Shown here piece after piece: positions 51,651 to 59,876 of a DNA stretch of 64,000 nucleotides (within the stretch, counting starts at the first letter, position 1; every line of letters begins with the position of its first letter). The notes beneath the pieces were generated by a model that was given only the letters and a program-made list of their open reading frames with translations, was not told where the DNA came from and ran no database searches. The DNA comes from G965229605 sp965229605 (GTDB lineage: Bacteria > Pseudomonadota > Alphaproteobacteria > CBDDJK01): NCBI GenBank assembly GCA_965229605.1, contig OZ245892.1, positions 1 to 64,000 on the forward strand, written 5' to 3'. Position numbers and translations under genes: made by a program.

Positions 51651-52463
51651 ATGATTGTTGTTGAGGATGTCCATAAGCATTTTGGCGGCCTTCATGCGGT
51701 TGACGGCGCTTCGCTGACCATTGAAACCGGCTCGATCACCGGGCTGATTGGTCCCAACGGGGCGGGCAAGACAACGCTTTTCAATGTGATTGCCGGGCTG
51801 CATAAACCGACCTCTGGCCGGGTGCTGCTGGATGGCAAGGATATCACCGGGCTGGCCCCGCATGAACTTTTTGAAAAAGGCCTGTTGCGGACGTTTCAAA
51901 TCGCGCATGAATTTTCCACGCTCACGGTGCGCGAAAACCTGATGATGGTGCCGGGCAGCCAGTCGGGGGAAAGCCTGCTGCAAACCTGGCTTAACCGCAA
52001 AAAGGTGCAGGCGCAGGAAGAAGACATCCGCAAAAAAGCTGATGAGGTCATTGAATTTCTTGAAATCTCGCAAGTTGCGGATGAGTTGGCGGGGAATTTA
52101 TCGGGCGGGCAGAAGAAACTGCTGGAATTGGGGCGGACAATGATGGTGGATGCCAAAATCGTCTTTCTGGATGAAGTCGGGGCCGGGGTAAACCGCACCT
52201 TGCTCAATACGATTGGCGATGCGATTTTGCGTTTGAATAAAGAGCGTGGCTATACTTTCTGCCTGATCGAACATGATATGGATTTTATCGCCCGGCTCTG
52301 CGATCCGGTTATTTGCATGGCCGAAGGAAAAGTCCTGACCCAGGGCACTATTGCCGAGGTCAAAAATAACGAGGATGTGATAGAGGCCTATCTGGGGGCA
52401 GGGCTGAAAAATAAAGCCGCGCAATCATCCACACAACAAGTGCCTGAACTGGAAAAAGCCTGA
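51651..52463 (+). CDS. livG: Liv-type ABC transporter ATP-binding protein (LivG)
   Basis: The 270-residue product has the Walker A GPNGAGKTTLFNVI, the signature LSGGQKKLLELGRTMM and Walker B KIVFLDEVGAGVN, with the LivG-type insert between A and the signature. It shares one base with livF (TGATG). Confidence 0.94.
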   Translation: MIVVEDVHKHFGGLHAVDGASLTIETGSITGLIGPNGAGKTTLFNVIAGLHKPTSGRVLLDGKDITGLAPHELFEKGLLRTFQIAHEFSTLTVRENLMMVPGSQSGESLLQTWLNRKKVQAQEEDIRKKADEVIEFLEISQVADELAGNLSGGQKKLLELGRTMMVDAKIVFLDEVGAGVNRTLLNTIGDAILRLNKERGYTFCLIEHDMDFIARLCDPVICMAEGKVLTQGTIAEVKNNEDVIEAYLGAGLKNKAAQSSTQQVPELEKA

Positions 52464-53167
52464 TGGCTTTTCTGCTTGGCGAAAATATGACCGGGGGCTA
52501 TGGCGGGGCGGATATCCTGCATGACTGCACCATCGGGGTTGAAAAAGGCGAAATCGCGGTGGTTGTCGGGCCCAATGGGGCGGGCAAATCAACGGCGATG
52601 AAAGCGGTTTTTGGCATGTTGGGCTTGCGCCAGGGAAAGGTGTCGATGGCCGGGGAGGATATATCAGCCCTGACTCCGCAAGCGCGGGTCAAAAAGGGAA
52701 TGGGCTTTGTCCCGCAGACCAATAATGTTTTCACCAGCCTGACGGTTGAAGAAAATCTGGAGATGGGGGCCTTTATCCGCGAGGATGACAGCACCGGGAC
52801 TATGGAGCAGGTCTTTGATCTGTTCCCGATCCTCAAGCAGAAACGCCGCCAGCCTGCGGGTGAGCTTTCGGGCGGGCAACGCCAGCAAGTCGCGGTCGGG
52901 CGGGCCTTGATGACCAAGCCGATGGTGCTGATGCTGGATGAGCCAACAGCCGGAGTCTCGCCGATTGTGATGGATGAATTATTTGACCGGATTATTGAAA
53001 TCGCCCGCACCGGCATTGCTATTTTGATGGTCGAGCAAAATGCCAAACAGGCCCTGAATATTGCCGATAAAGGCTATGTGCTGGCGCAGGGGTCCAACCG
53101 CTATACCGATACGGGAGAAGCCTTGCTGGCCAACCCCGATGTCCGCAAGGCCTTTCTGGGGGGCTAG
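52463..53167 (+). CDS. livF: Liv-type ABC transporter ATP-binding protein (LivF)
   Basis: The 234-residue product has Walker A GPNGAGKSTAMKAVFG, the signature LSGGQRQQVAVGRALM and Walker B MVLMLDEPTAGVSP. It is the second ATPase of the importer. Stop/start overlap of one base with livG and a 2-bp gap to livH. Confidence 0.94.
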   Translation: MAFLLGENMTGGYGGADILHDCTIGVEKGEIAVVVGPNGAGKSTAMKAVFGMLGLRQGKVSMAGEDISALTPQARVKKGMGFVPQTNNVFTSLTVEENLEMGAFIREDDSTGTMEQVFDLFPILKQKRRQPAGELSGGQRQQVAVGRALMTKPMVLMLDEPTAGVSPIVMDELFDRIIEIARTGIAILMVEQNAKQALNIADKGYVLAQGSNRYTDTGEALLANPDVRKAFLGG

Positions 53168-53169
53168 AT

Positions 53170-54183
53170 ATGCAGGACTTCTTCAATGCAATAACGCTTT
53201 TGACCAATTTTGTTATCACGCCAGGGCTGACCTATGGCTGCCAACTGGCTCTGGGGGCTTTGGGCGCAACCTTGATTTACGGAGTCCTGCGCTTTTCAAA
53301 TTTTGCCCACGGCGAAACCATGTCCTTTGGCACCATGAGTGTTATTCTGTTTACCTGGATGCTTCAGGCGCAAGGCGTGTCGCTGGGGCCTTTCCCGACC
53401 GCCCTGCTGGCTCTGCCTATCGGAATTATCGCCGCCATCGCCCTTTTGCTTGGAACCGACCGGCTGGTTTATAAATTCTACCGCCGCCAGCGATCTAGCC
53501 CGGTGATCTTCCTGATTGCCTCGCTGGGGGTGATGTTTGTCTATAACGGGCTTATCCGCTTTATTATCGGGCCCAATGATCAGGTCTTTCTTGACGGATC
53601 ACGCTTTATTTTCACCGCCCGCGAATTTAAAGCCGCAACCGGCCTTGAACAGGGCATGGCCTTGAAAATGACCCAAGGACTCACGGTTGTCGTGACCGTG
53701 ATCTGTGTCGCCGCCCTGTTCTGGTTCCTGACCCGCACCCGCACCGGAAAATCCATGCGCGCCTATTCGGATAATGAAGATTTGGCGCTCTTGTCCGGAA
53801 TCAACCCCGACCGCGTGGTGATGATCGCCTGGATTCTCACCGCAACCCTGGCCACTGTTGCCGGGACCCTCTATGGGCTGGATAAAAGCTATAAACCCTT
53901 TATCTTTTTGCAAATCCTGCTGCCGATCTTTGCTGCCGCCATTGTCGGCGGGCTTGGCAGCCCAATCGGGGCGATTGCCGGAGGCTTTATCATCGCCTTT
54001 TCCGAAGTGTTCCTGACCTTTGCCTATAAACGGTTTTTGGCCTATCTTCTGCCCGACTCCATGGCCCCGGAAGGGCTGGTGCAATTCCTGTCTACCGATT
54101 ATAAATTCGCCATCTCCTTTGCCATTCTGGTGATCGTCTTGCTGGTCCGACCGACTGGCATTTTTAAAGGTCAAACTTTATGA
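53170..54183 (+). CDS. livH: Liv-type ABC transporter permease (LivH)
   Basis: The 337-residue protein has about eight helices, beginning TYGCQLALGALGATLIYGVLRFSNFAHGE and containing DLALLSGINPDRVVMIAW and AAIVGGLGSPIGAIAGGFII, the family's cytoplasmic EAA-like region. It overlaps livM by ATGA. Confidence 0.93.
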   Translation: MQDFFNAITLLTNFVITPGLTYGCQLALGALGATLIYGVLRFSNFAHGETMSFGTMSVILFTWMLQAQGVSLGPFPTALLALPIGIIAAIALLLGTDRLVYKFYRRQRSSPVIFLIASLGVMFVYNGLIRFIIGPNDQVFLDGSRFIFTAREFKAATGLEQGMALKMTQGLTVVVTVICVAALFWFLTRTRTGKSMRAYSDNEDLALLSGINPDRVVMIAWILTATLATVAGTLYGLDKSYKPFIFLQILLPIFAAAIVGGLGSPIGAIAGGFIIAFSEVFLTFAYKRFLAYLLPDSMAPEGLVQFLSTDYKFAISFAILVIVLLVRPTGIFKGQTL

Positions 54184-55481
54184 TGATCAATAAACGCAAT
54201 ATCACACTCTTTGCGCTTATGGGGGGGCTGTTTGTGCTGGTCGGGACGATTCAAAGCTGGACTCTGTCGCTGACCATTTTAAACCTCTGCCTGATCTCGG
54301 CGATCATGGCACTGGGAGTCAATATTCAATGGGGCTATGCCGGGCTTTTGAATGTCGGCGTCATGGGATTTACCGCGCTTGGCGGGCTGGCTGCCGTGCT
54401 GGTGTCAGCCCCGCCGGTTCAGGAAGCCTGGGCTGCCGGAGGGGTGCAGATTTTTGCCTCTGCCATTCCAATCCTGATTGCCGTTGGCGTGATTCTGGCG
54501 GTCTATCCCCGCTTGCGCGGAACCCGGCGGATTGTTGTTATTTCCTTGATTGGAGCCATCGGCTATTTCTGTGCGCGGGCCTTCTATACCCCGGCAGCAA
54601 GCGCAATCGAGGCCGTCAACCCCGCCTCTTTCGGCTTTCTCGGCGGGCTGGGACAACCGATCATCTTCTCATGGATGCTGGGCGGGATTTTTGCCGCCGC
54701 CGCTGCCTGGCTGGTTGGCAAGACCGCGCTTGGGTTGCGCTCCGACTATCTGGCGATTGCCACGCTCGGCATTTCCGAAATCATTGTCGCCATCATCAAA
54801 TTTGAAGAATGGATGACTCGCGGAGTCAAAAATGTCTCTGGCCTGCCGCGCCCGGTCCCCTATGAAGTCGATATCAAGGAATCGCTCTATTGGCAGGATA
54901 TCGCCACCAGCTGGAATATCTCGATTGTCGAACTCTCCTCGGTGATTGTTAAACTTTGCTATGCCGGGCTATTTGCGGTTGTCCTATTCATCCTGCTCTA
55001 TCTGGCCGAAAAAGCCTTGAACTCCCCGTGGGGTCGGATGATGCGGGCGATCCGCGACAACGAAACAGCCGCAGAAGCCATGGGAAAAGACGTCAAAGGC
55101 CGCCATCTTCAAGTCTTTGTGCTTGGGGCAGCCGTGATCGGGGTTGCCGGGGCCATGCTGACCACGCTGGACGGGCAGTTCACGCCAGGCTCCTACCAGC
55201 CGTTGCGCTTTACCTTTTTGATCTGGGTCATGGTGATTGTCGGCGGGTCCGGCAATAACTGGGGCGCGGTGCTGGGCGGATTTGTGATCTGGTTCTTCTG
55301 GGTCGAGGCTGAACCGCTAGGCCTGTGGCTGATGGATTTGATCACCGCCGGAATGGCTGAGGAAAACGCACTGAAACAGCATCTGCTGGCCTCGGCCTCC
55401 CATATGCGGCTGATGACAATGGGGATTATCCTTTTGCTGGTGCTGCGCTTTTCACCGCGTGGGCTTATTCCTGAACGATAG
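54180..55481 (+). CDS. livM: Liv-type ABC transporter permease (LivM)
   Basis: The 433-residue protein has the LivM pattern: ALGVNIQWGYAGLLNVGVMGF, DYLAIATLGISEIIVA, and the coupling region RDNETAAEAMGKDVKGRHLQVFVLGAAVIGVAGAM. It is longer than many LivM proteins because of extra helices near residues 85-170. Confidence 0.93.
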   Translation: MMINKRNITLFALMGGLFVLVGTIQSWTLSLTILNLCLISAIMALGVNIQWGYAGLLNVGVMGFTALGGLAAVLVSAPPVQEAWAAGGVQIFASAIPILIAVGVILAVYPRLRGTRRIVVISLIGAIGYFCARAFYTPAASAIEAVNPASFGFLGGLGQPIIFSWMLGGIFAAAAAWLVGKTALGLRSDYLAIATLGISEIIVAIIKFEEWMTRGVKNVSGLPRPVPYEVDIKESLYWQDIATSWNISIVELSSVIVKLCYAGLFAVVLFILLYLAEKALNSPWGRMMRAIRDNETAAEAMGKDVKGRHLQVFVLGAAVIGVAGAMLTTLDGQFTPGSYQPLRFTFLIWVMVIVGGSGNNWGAVLGGFVIWFFWVEAEPLGLWLMDLITAGMAEENALKQHLLASASHMRLMTMGIILLLVLRFSPRGLIPER

Positions 55482-55497
55482 GGGTTTGGGGGGATAA

Positions 55498-56733
55498 ATG
55501 GCGACATCAATTCAGCGCATACCTGACAAGACAAGCTATGATGTGGTGATTATCGGCGGGGCGATTATGGGCTCCTCAACCGCATGGTTCCTGAGCGAAA
55601 ATAAAGATTTTAATGGCTCGGTTCTGGTTGTTGAGCGGGATATGAGCTATGAATTCTGTTCAACCATGCATACAAATTCCTGTATGCGCCAGCAGTTTTC
55701 GACGGAACTCAATATACGGATCAGCCAGTTTGCGGCTAATTTTGTGAAAAACCTGCGTGACTATATGGGCGGCGATGAGCGGGTCCCTGACTTGTCGATT
55801 CGCAGCTTTGGCTATATGTATCTGGCGGATAACCCGGCTTTTGCAGACGTTTTGCGGGATAACCAGAAAATTCAGCGCGCAGCCGGGGCCGCCACCCAGC
55901 TGATGACCCCGGACGAGATCAAAGCGGCCTATCCTTTTTATAATATAGACGATATTTTACTGGGCTCCATCAATCTGGTGGATGAAGGCTTTTGGGATGG
56001 AACGGCGGTTTTTGACCATTTGCGGCGGTCAGCGATTGAACGCGGCGTGACCTATATTGAAAATGAGATCGTGGCCATCAATCGTGCCAAAACTGGGAAA
56101 AGAGGGGCCGGAAACAGAGTTGAAAGCGTGACGCTGCAATCGGGTGAAACAGTCTCTTGCGGGCAGCTTGTCAATGCCTCTGGCCCGCGGGCAGCCCGCA
56201 CCGCCCGTATGGCCGGGGTGGAGGTGCCGATTGAACCACGAAAACGCTATTCCTGGGTTTTTTCTGCCAGCAAGCCGCTTGATCGTGATCTGCCGCTGAC
56301 CATTGATCCGTCCGGCATTCATGTCCGTGAAAATGGTGGTGGCACCTATCAATGCGGCGGGCATGGCGATCACGACCCGGCGGCGGATTATGATGATTTC
56401 ACCATGGATTTTTCGCTCTGGGAAAACAAGGTCTGGCCTGTGCTTGCCCACCGGATTCCGCAATTTGACGCCATAAAAGTCCAGGCCGAATGGACTGGCC
56501 ATTATGCCTATAATACATTGGATCATAATGCGGTTATGGGGCCGCCGCCGGGTCTGGATAATTTTATCTTTCTGAACGGATTTTCCGGGCATGGGTTGCA
56601 GCAATCGCCAGCAATGGGGCGGGCAACTTCTGAATTTCTGACCTATGGCGAATACCGCACGCTGGATATGTCGCCTTTCGGCTACGAGCGGATTATCCAC
56701 AACCAGCCGCTTGTTGAAAAAGCCGTGATCTGA
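55498..56733 (+). CDS. FAD-dependent oxidoreductase (DAO/glycine oxidase family)
   Basis: The 411-residue product has the FAD dinucleotide motif DVVIIGGAIMGSSTAWFLSE, a family DAO layout with GQLVNASGPRAARTARMAGVEVPIEPRKR, and the C-terminal NGFSGHGLQQSPAMGRATSEF. Relatives oxidise amino or N-methyl amino acids (FOXRED1-like). It follows livM by 16 bp and is probably cotranscribed, which suggests that the importer brings in an amino acid-like substrate. The substrate is not known. Confidence 0.88.
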   Translation: MATSIQRIPDKTSYDVVIIGGAIMGSSTAWFLSENKDFNGSVLVVERDMSYEFCSTMHTNSCMRQQFSTELNIRISQFAANFVKNLRDYMGGDERVPDLSIRSFGYMYLADNPAFADVLRDNQKIQRAAGAATQLMTPDEIKAAYPFYNIDDILLGSINLVDEGFWDGTAVFDHLRRSAIERGVTYIENEIVAINRAKTGKRGAGNRVESVTLQSGETVSCGQLVNASGPRAARTARMAGVEVPIEPRKRYSWVFSASKPLDRDLPLTIDPSGIHVRENGGGTYQCGGHGDHDPAADYDDFTMDFSLWENKVWPVLAHRIPQFDAIKVQAEWTGHYAYNTLDHNAVMGPPPGLDNFIFLNGFSGHGLQQSPAMGRATSEFLTYGEYRTLDMSPFGYERIIHNQPLVEKAVI

Positions 56734-56743
56734 AAATCATCTT

Positions 56744-56806
56744 TTGACGAAAGGGGATTTTACGAGTTACAGTGCAACGGTGAGCATGATCACATCATAT
56801 GATCAT
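56744..56806 (+). promoter_or_regulatory. Candidate promoter and dyad operator before dctP
   Basis: TTGACG (56744-56749), an 18-base spacer and TACAGT (56768-56773) resemble a sigma-70 promoter. Downstream lies ATGATCA-N7-TGATCAT (56786-56806), a perfect inverted repeat ending 27 bp before the dctP ATG at 56834. It is a candidate operator. Confidence 0.45.
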
Positions 56807-56833
56807 TCATTTAAAAATTAAGGGAGATTCATC

Positions 56834-57856
56834 ATGACAAAATTATTTGGCCCAAAATTATTTGATCGCGGCTGGATGCGCACAACGCTTGGCACTGTCG
56901 CGGTGTCCGGGCTTTTGGGGTTGGCCGCAAGCGGGGCTGCGTTGGCTGAAAAATGGGATATGCCGATGGCCTATTCGGCAAGCAATTTCCATTCTGCAAC
57001 CGGGGCTGAATTTGCCCGCTGTGTCACAACCGGCACCAATGGCGGCATTGAAATTGTGACTCATCCTTCGGGGTCCCTGTTCAAGGGCGCCGATATCAAG
57101 CGGGCCATTCAGACCAATCAGGTGCCGATTGGCGAGCGGCTCTTGTCCGGTCACCAGAATGAAAGCCCGATCTTCGGGATTGATTCCATTCCTTTCCTGG
57201 CCACGTCCTTTGATGATGCGGCGAAATTATGGGAAGTCTCGCGCCCGGCCCTGGAAGAGGTACTGGATGAGCAAAATCTTGTGCTGCTTTATTCTGTGCC
57301 CTGGCCACCGCAGGGGCTTTATTTCAAGAAAGAAGTCAATTCGGTTGCCGATATGGAAGGGATCAAGTTCCGGTCCTATAATAATGCCACCGCCCGGCTG
57401 GCCGAATTGACCGGCATGTTGCCCGTGACGATTGAAGCGGCTGAAATCAGCCAGGCTTTTGCCACCGGGGTTGCTGAATCCATGATTTCTTCTGGCTCAA
57501 CTGGCTATGACCGGAAAGTCTGGGAAAGTCTCACGCATTTTTATGAAGTCGATGCCTGGCTGCCGCGCAATTATGTGATGGTCAATAAAGAGGCCTGGGG
57601 CGATACCGATCCGGCCCATCAGGCGGTGATCCGGGGCTGTGCCGAATTTGCCGAATATGCCGGAACATGGCGGGCCAAGGAATATACCGGCTTTACGCTG
57701 AATGGGCTACGGGCTGGCGGCATGACGGTTCAAAGAGCCGGCGATAAACTGACCAGCGACCTGCGCGCGATTGGCGAAACCATGACCGCAGAATGGCTGG
57801 AAAGTGCCGGGGCCGAAGGCCAGGCGATTGTTGATGCCTTCAAGGCGGCGCAATAA
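56834..57856 (+). CDS. dctP: TRAP transporter solute-binding protein (DctP family)
   Basis: DctP-type proteins capture carboxylates in the periplasm for sodium-driven TRAP uptake. The 340-residue product has an N-terminal signal region with a 15-bp duplication (KLFGP/KLFDR) and a cleavage near ALAEKWDMP. Family segments include LYSVPWPPQGLYFKKEVNSVADMEGIKFRSYN, with the substrate-gating Arg, and EISQAFATGVAESMISSG. The dctQ and dctM genes follow. Confidence 0.93.
   Translation: MTKLFGPKLFDRGWMRTTLGTVAVSGLLGLAASGAALAEKWDMPMAYSASNFHSATGAEFARCVTTGTNGGIEIVTHPSGSLFKGADIKRAIQTNQVPIGERLLSGHQNESPIFGIDSIPFLATSFDDAAKLWEVSRPALEEVLDEQNLVLLYSVPWPPQGLYFKKEVNSVADMEGIKFRSYNNATARLAELTGMLPVTIEAAEISQAFATGVAESMISSGSTGYDRKVWESLTHFYEVDAWLPRNYVMVNKEAWGDTDPAHQAVIRGCAEFAEYAGTWRAKEYTGFTLNGLRAGGMTVQRAGDKLTSDLRAIGETMTAEWLESAGAEGQAIVDAFKAAQ
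56838..56867 (+). repeat. 2 x 15-bp in-frame tandem repeat at the dctP start
   Basis: CAAAATTATTTGGCC (56838-56852) and CAAAATTATTTGATC (56853-56867) encode KLFGP and KLFDR ahead of the signal peptide core. Confidence 0.93.
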
Positions 57857-57908
57857 AGGGAACAAAGCGTAAAATGCGCAAAACGGGGCTGTTGGCGGTC
57901 TGTCTTAT

Positions 57909-57917
57909 TAGGGTCAG
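57909..57917. repeat. Half copy of the TAGGGTC dyad at the dctQ start
   Basis: TAGGGTCAG is directly followed by the ATG at 57918, so AGGG sits where a Shine-Dalgarno would be. The second arm (GACCC) is missing. Confidence 0.4.
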
Positions 57918-58520
57918 ATGGTGAACTGTCTGATGATGGACCGTCAATATCCCCATCCCTTGCTTGCTTCATTCGCGCATTCCTTAAGAAAAGGACTTGA
58001 TCTGCTTTATCTGGCCTCTGGCGTGCTGGGGGCCATCGGATTGATCGCCATCCTGATTTTAATCGTCTTGCAAATGATGGCCCGCTGGTTCGGCCAGCTG
58101 TTCCTTGGCGCGCCCGACTATGCTGGCTATGCCATGGCCGCCGCCAGCTTCTTTGCCTTTGCCTATGCACTCAATCACGGTGCGCATATCCGGGTCTCCA
58201 TCCTGCTCAATATGGTGTCCGAACGAACGCGCTATGTCCTTGACCTCTGGTGCTTCGCCATTGGCTCAATTGTCAGTATCTATGTCACCTGGTTTGCCTT
58301 TCGTGCCGCCTATTGGTCGTGGAAATTCCACGATGTCAGCCAGGGCCAGGACGCAACCCCGCTCTGGATTCCCCAAAGCGTCATGGTCATCGGCAGCTTT
58401 GTACTCTCGGTCGCTCTGCTCGATAATCTGATCAGCATGATCCTGACCGGACGCTACCGCATGACCTCGCCAGCCAAACCCAATGACCCCGCACCCGAAA
58501 ATGATTCAGAAAAATCCTGA
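57918..58520 (+). CDS. dctQ: TRAP transporter small membrane subunit (DctQ family)
   Basis: The 200-residue protein has four predicted membrane helices (GVLGAIGLIAILILIVLQMM, AMAAASFFAFAYALNHGAHIRVS, FAIGSIVSIYVTWFAFRAAYW, SVMVIGSFVLSVALLDNLIS), the DctQ pattern. The start may be ATG 57918 or 57933/57936; the first is preceded by the half-dyad. It is followed 27 bp later by dctM. Confidence 0.88.
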   Translation: MVNCLMMDRQYPHPLLASFAHSLRKGLDLLYLASGVLGAIGLIAILILIVLQMMARWFGQLFLGAPDYAGYAMAAASFFAFAYALNHGAHIRVSILLNMVSERTRYVLDLWCFAIGSIVSIYVTWFAFRAAYWSWKFHDVSQGQDATPLWIPQSVMVIGSFVLSVALLDNLISMILTGRYRMTSPAKPNDPAPENDSEKS

Positions 58521-58547
58521 CGGTATCCCAATCTAACTGACGATTAA

Positions 58548-59855
58548 ATGGAAAACTTTGAAATTATCGGCCTGTTCCTGTTTGTCCTCTTCCTGATGCT
58601 GGGCTCCGGGGTGTGGATCGGCCTCGCCCTCACCGGGGTGGCATGGGTCGGAATCCAGCTCTTCACAGAACGACCCGTCGGAGACGTCATGATCACAACC
58701 ATGTGGTCAACCGCTTCCTCCTGGACCCTGACCGCCTTGCCGCTCTTCGTCTGGATGGGCGAAATCCTCTACCGAACCCGCCTGTCCGAGGATATGTTCA
58801 AAGGACTGGCCCCCTGGATGGCCCGACTGCCCGGCGGACTCATGCACACAAATATCGTCGGATGCACCATCTTCGCCGCCGTCTCCGGCTCCTCCGCCGC
58901 AACGCTCACAACCATCGGGAAAATGTCAATCCCCGAACTCCGCCGCAGAAAATACCCCGAACCCATGACCATCGGAACTCTGGCCGGTGCCGCAACCCTC
59001 GGACTGATGATCCCGCCCTCCCTCACCCTGATCGTCTATGGAGTCACCATCAACGAATCCATCACAAAACTATTCTTCGCAGGGGTGCTGCCCGGCCTGC
59101 TGCTCGCCCTGCTGTTTATGGGATATGTCGCTGTCGCCTCCAAACTGTCGCGAAACTGGAACCCGATGCCCGAAGAACCCCTCGACCTCATCACAAAAAT
59201 CCGTAACTCACGATTCCTCCTGCCCGTGATCGGACTCATCCTGCTCGTCATCGGGTCAATGTATCTCGGATACGCAACCGCAACCGAAGCCGCAGCCTTC
59301 GGCGTGATTGGTGCCCTCGGACTGGCCGCCCTGCAAGGCTCCCTCAACTGGCAAAGCTTCCGCGAAAGCCTCATGGGCGCAACCCGGACCTCCGCAATGA
59401 TCGCATTCATCCTGGTCGGAGCCGCCTTCCTGTCGCTGTCCATGGGATTTACAGGCCTGCCCCGCGCCCTCGCCAACGGAATCGCAGCCTGGGAACTCAG
59501 CCAGTTCGAACTGCTCATGGCCCTGCTGGTGTTCTATATTGTCCTCGGAATGTATCTCGATGGAATCTCGTCAGTTGTCCTCACCATGGCCGTCGTCGAG
59601 CCTATGCTCCGCCAGGCCGGAATCGACCTCATCTGGTTCGGAATCTTTATCGTCGTCGTCGTCGAAATGGCGCAAATCACCCCGCCCATTGGCTTTAACC
59701 TTTTCGTCCTGCAAGGAATGACCCATCACGAAATGGGATTTATCGCACGCGCCGCCTTGCCTATGTTTGCAATTATGGTGGTCATGGTCTTTATTCTGAT
59801 CGCCTTCCCCGACCTGGCCACCTGGCTGCCGGAGAATATTCGCAGCACACCTTGA
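58548..59855 (+). CDS. dctM: TRAP transporter large permease (DctM family)
   Basis: The 435-residue protein has about 12 helices and DctM motifs: PLFVWMGEILYRTRLSEDMFKGLAPWM, VSGSSAATLTTIGKMSIPELRR and GTLAGAATLGLMIPPSLTLIVYG, with YLDGISSVVLTMAVVEPML. Codon use differs from neighbours: GGA glycine and C-ending codons are unusually frequent, which may mean a different history or high expression. Confidence 0.93.
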   Translation: MENFEIIGLFLFVLFLMLGSGVWIGLALTGVAWVGIQLFTERPVGDVMITTMWSTASSWTLTALPLFVWMGEILYRTRLSEDMFKGLAPWMARLPGGLMHTNIVGCTIFAAVSGSSAATLTTIGKMSIPELRRRKYPEPMTIGTLAGAATLGLMIPPSLTLIVYGVTINESITKLFFAGVLPGLLLALLFMGYVAVASKLSRNWNPMPEEPLDLITKIRNSRFLLPVIGLILLVIGSMYLGYATATEAAAFGVIGALGLAALQGSLNWQSFRESLMGATRTSAMIAFILVGAAFLSLSMGFTGLPRALANGIAAWELSQFELLMALLVFYIVLGMYLDGISSVVLTMAVVEPMLRQAGIDLIWFGIFIVVVVEMAQITPPIGFNLFVLQGMTHHEMGFIARAALPMFAIMVVMVFILIAFPDLATWLPENIRSTP

Positions 59856-59876
59856 TGGAAGCTTTAAACGGCTCAT

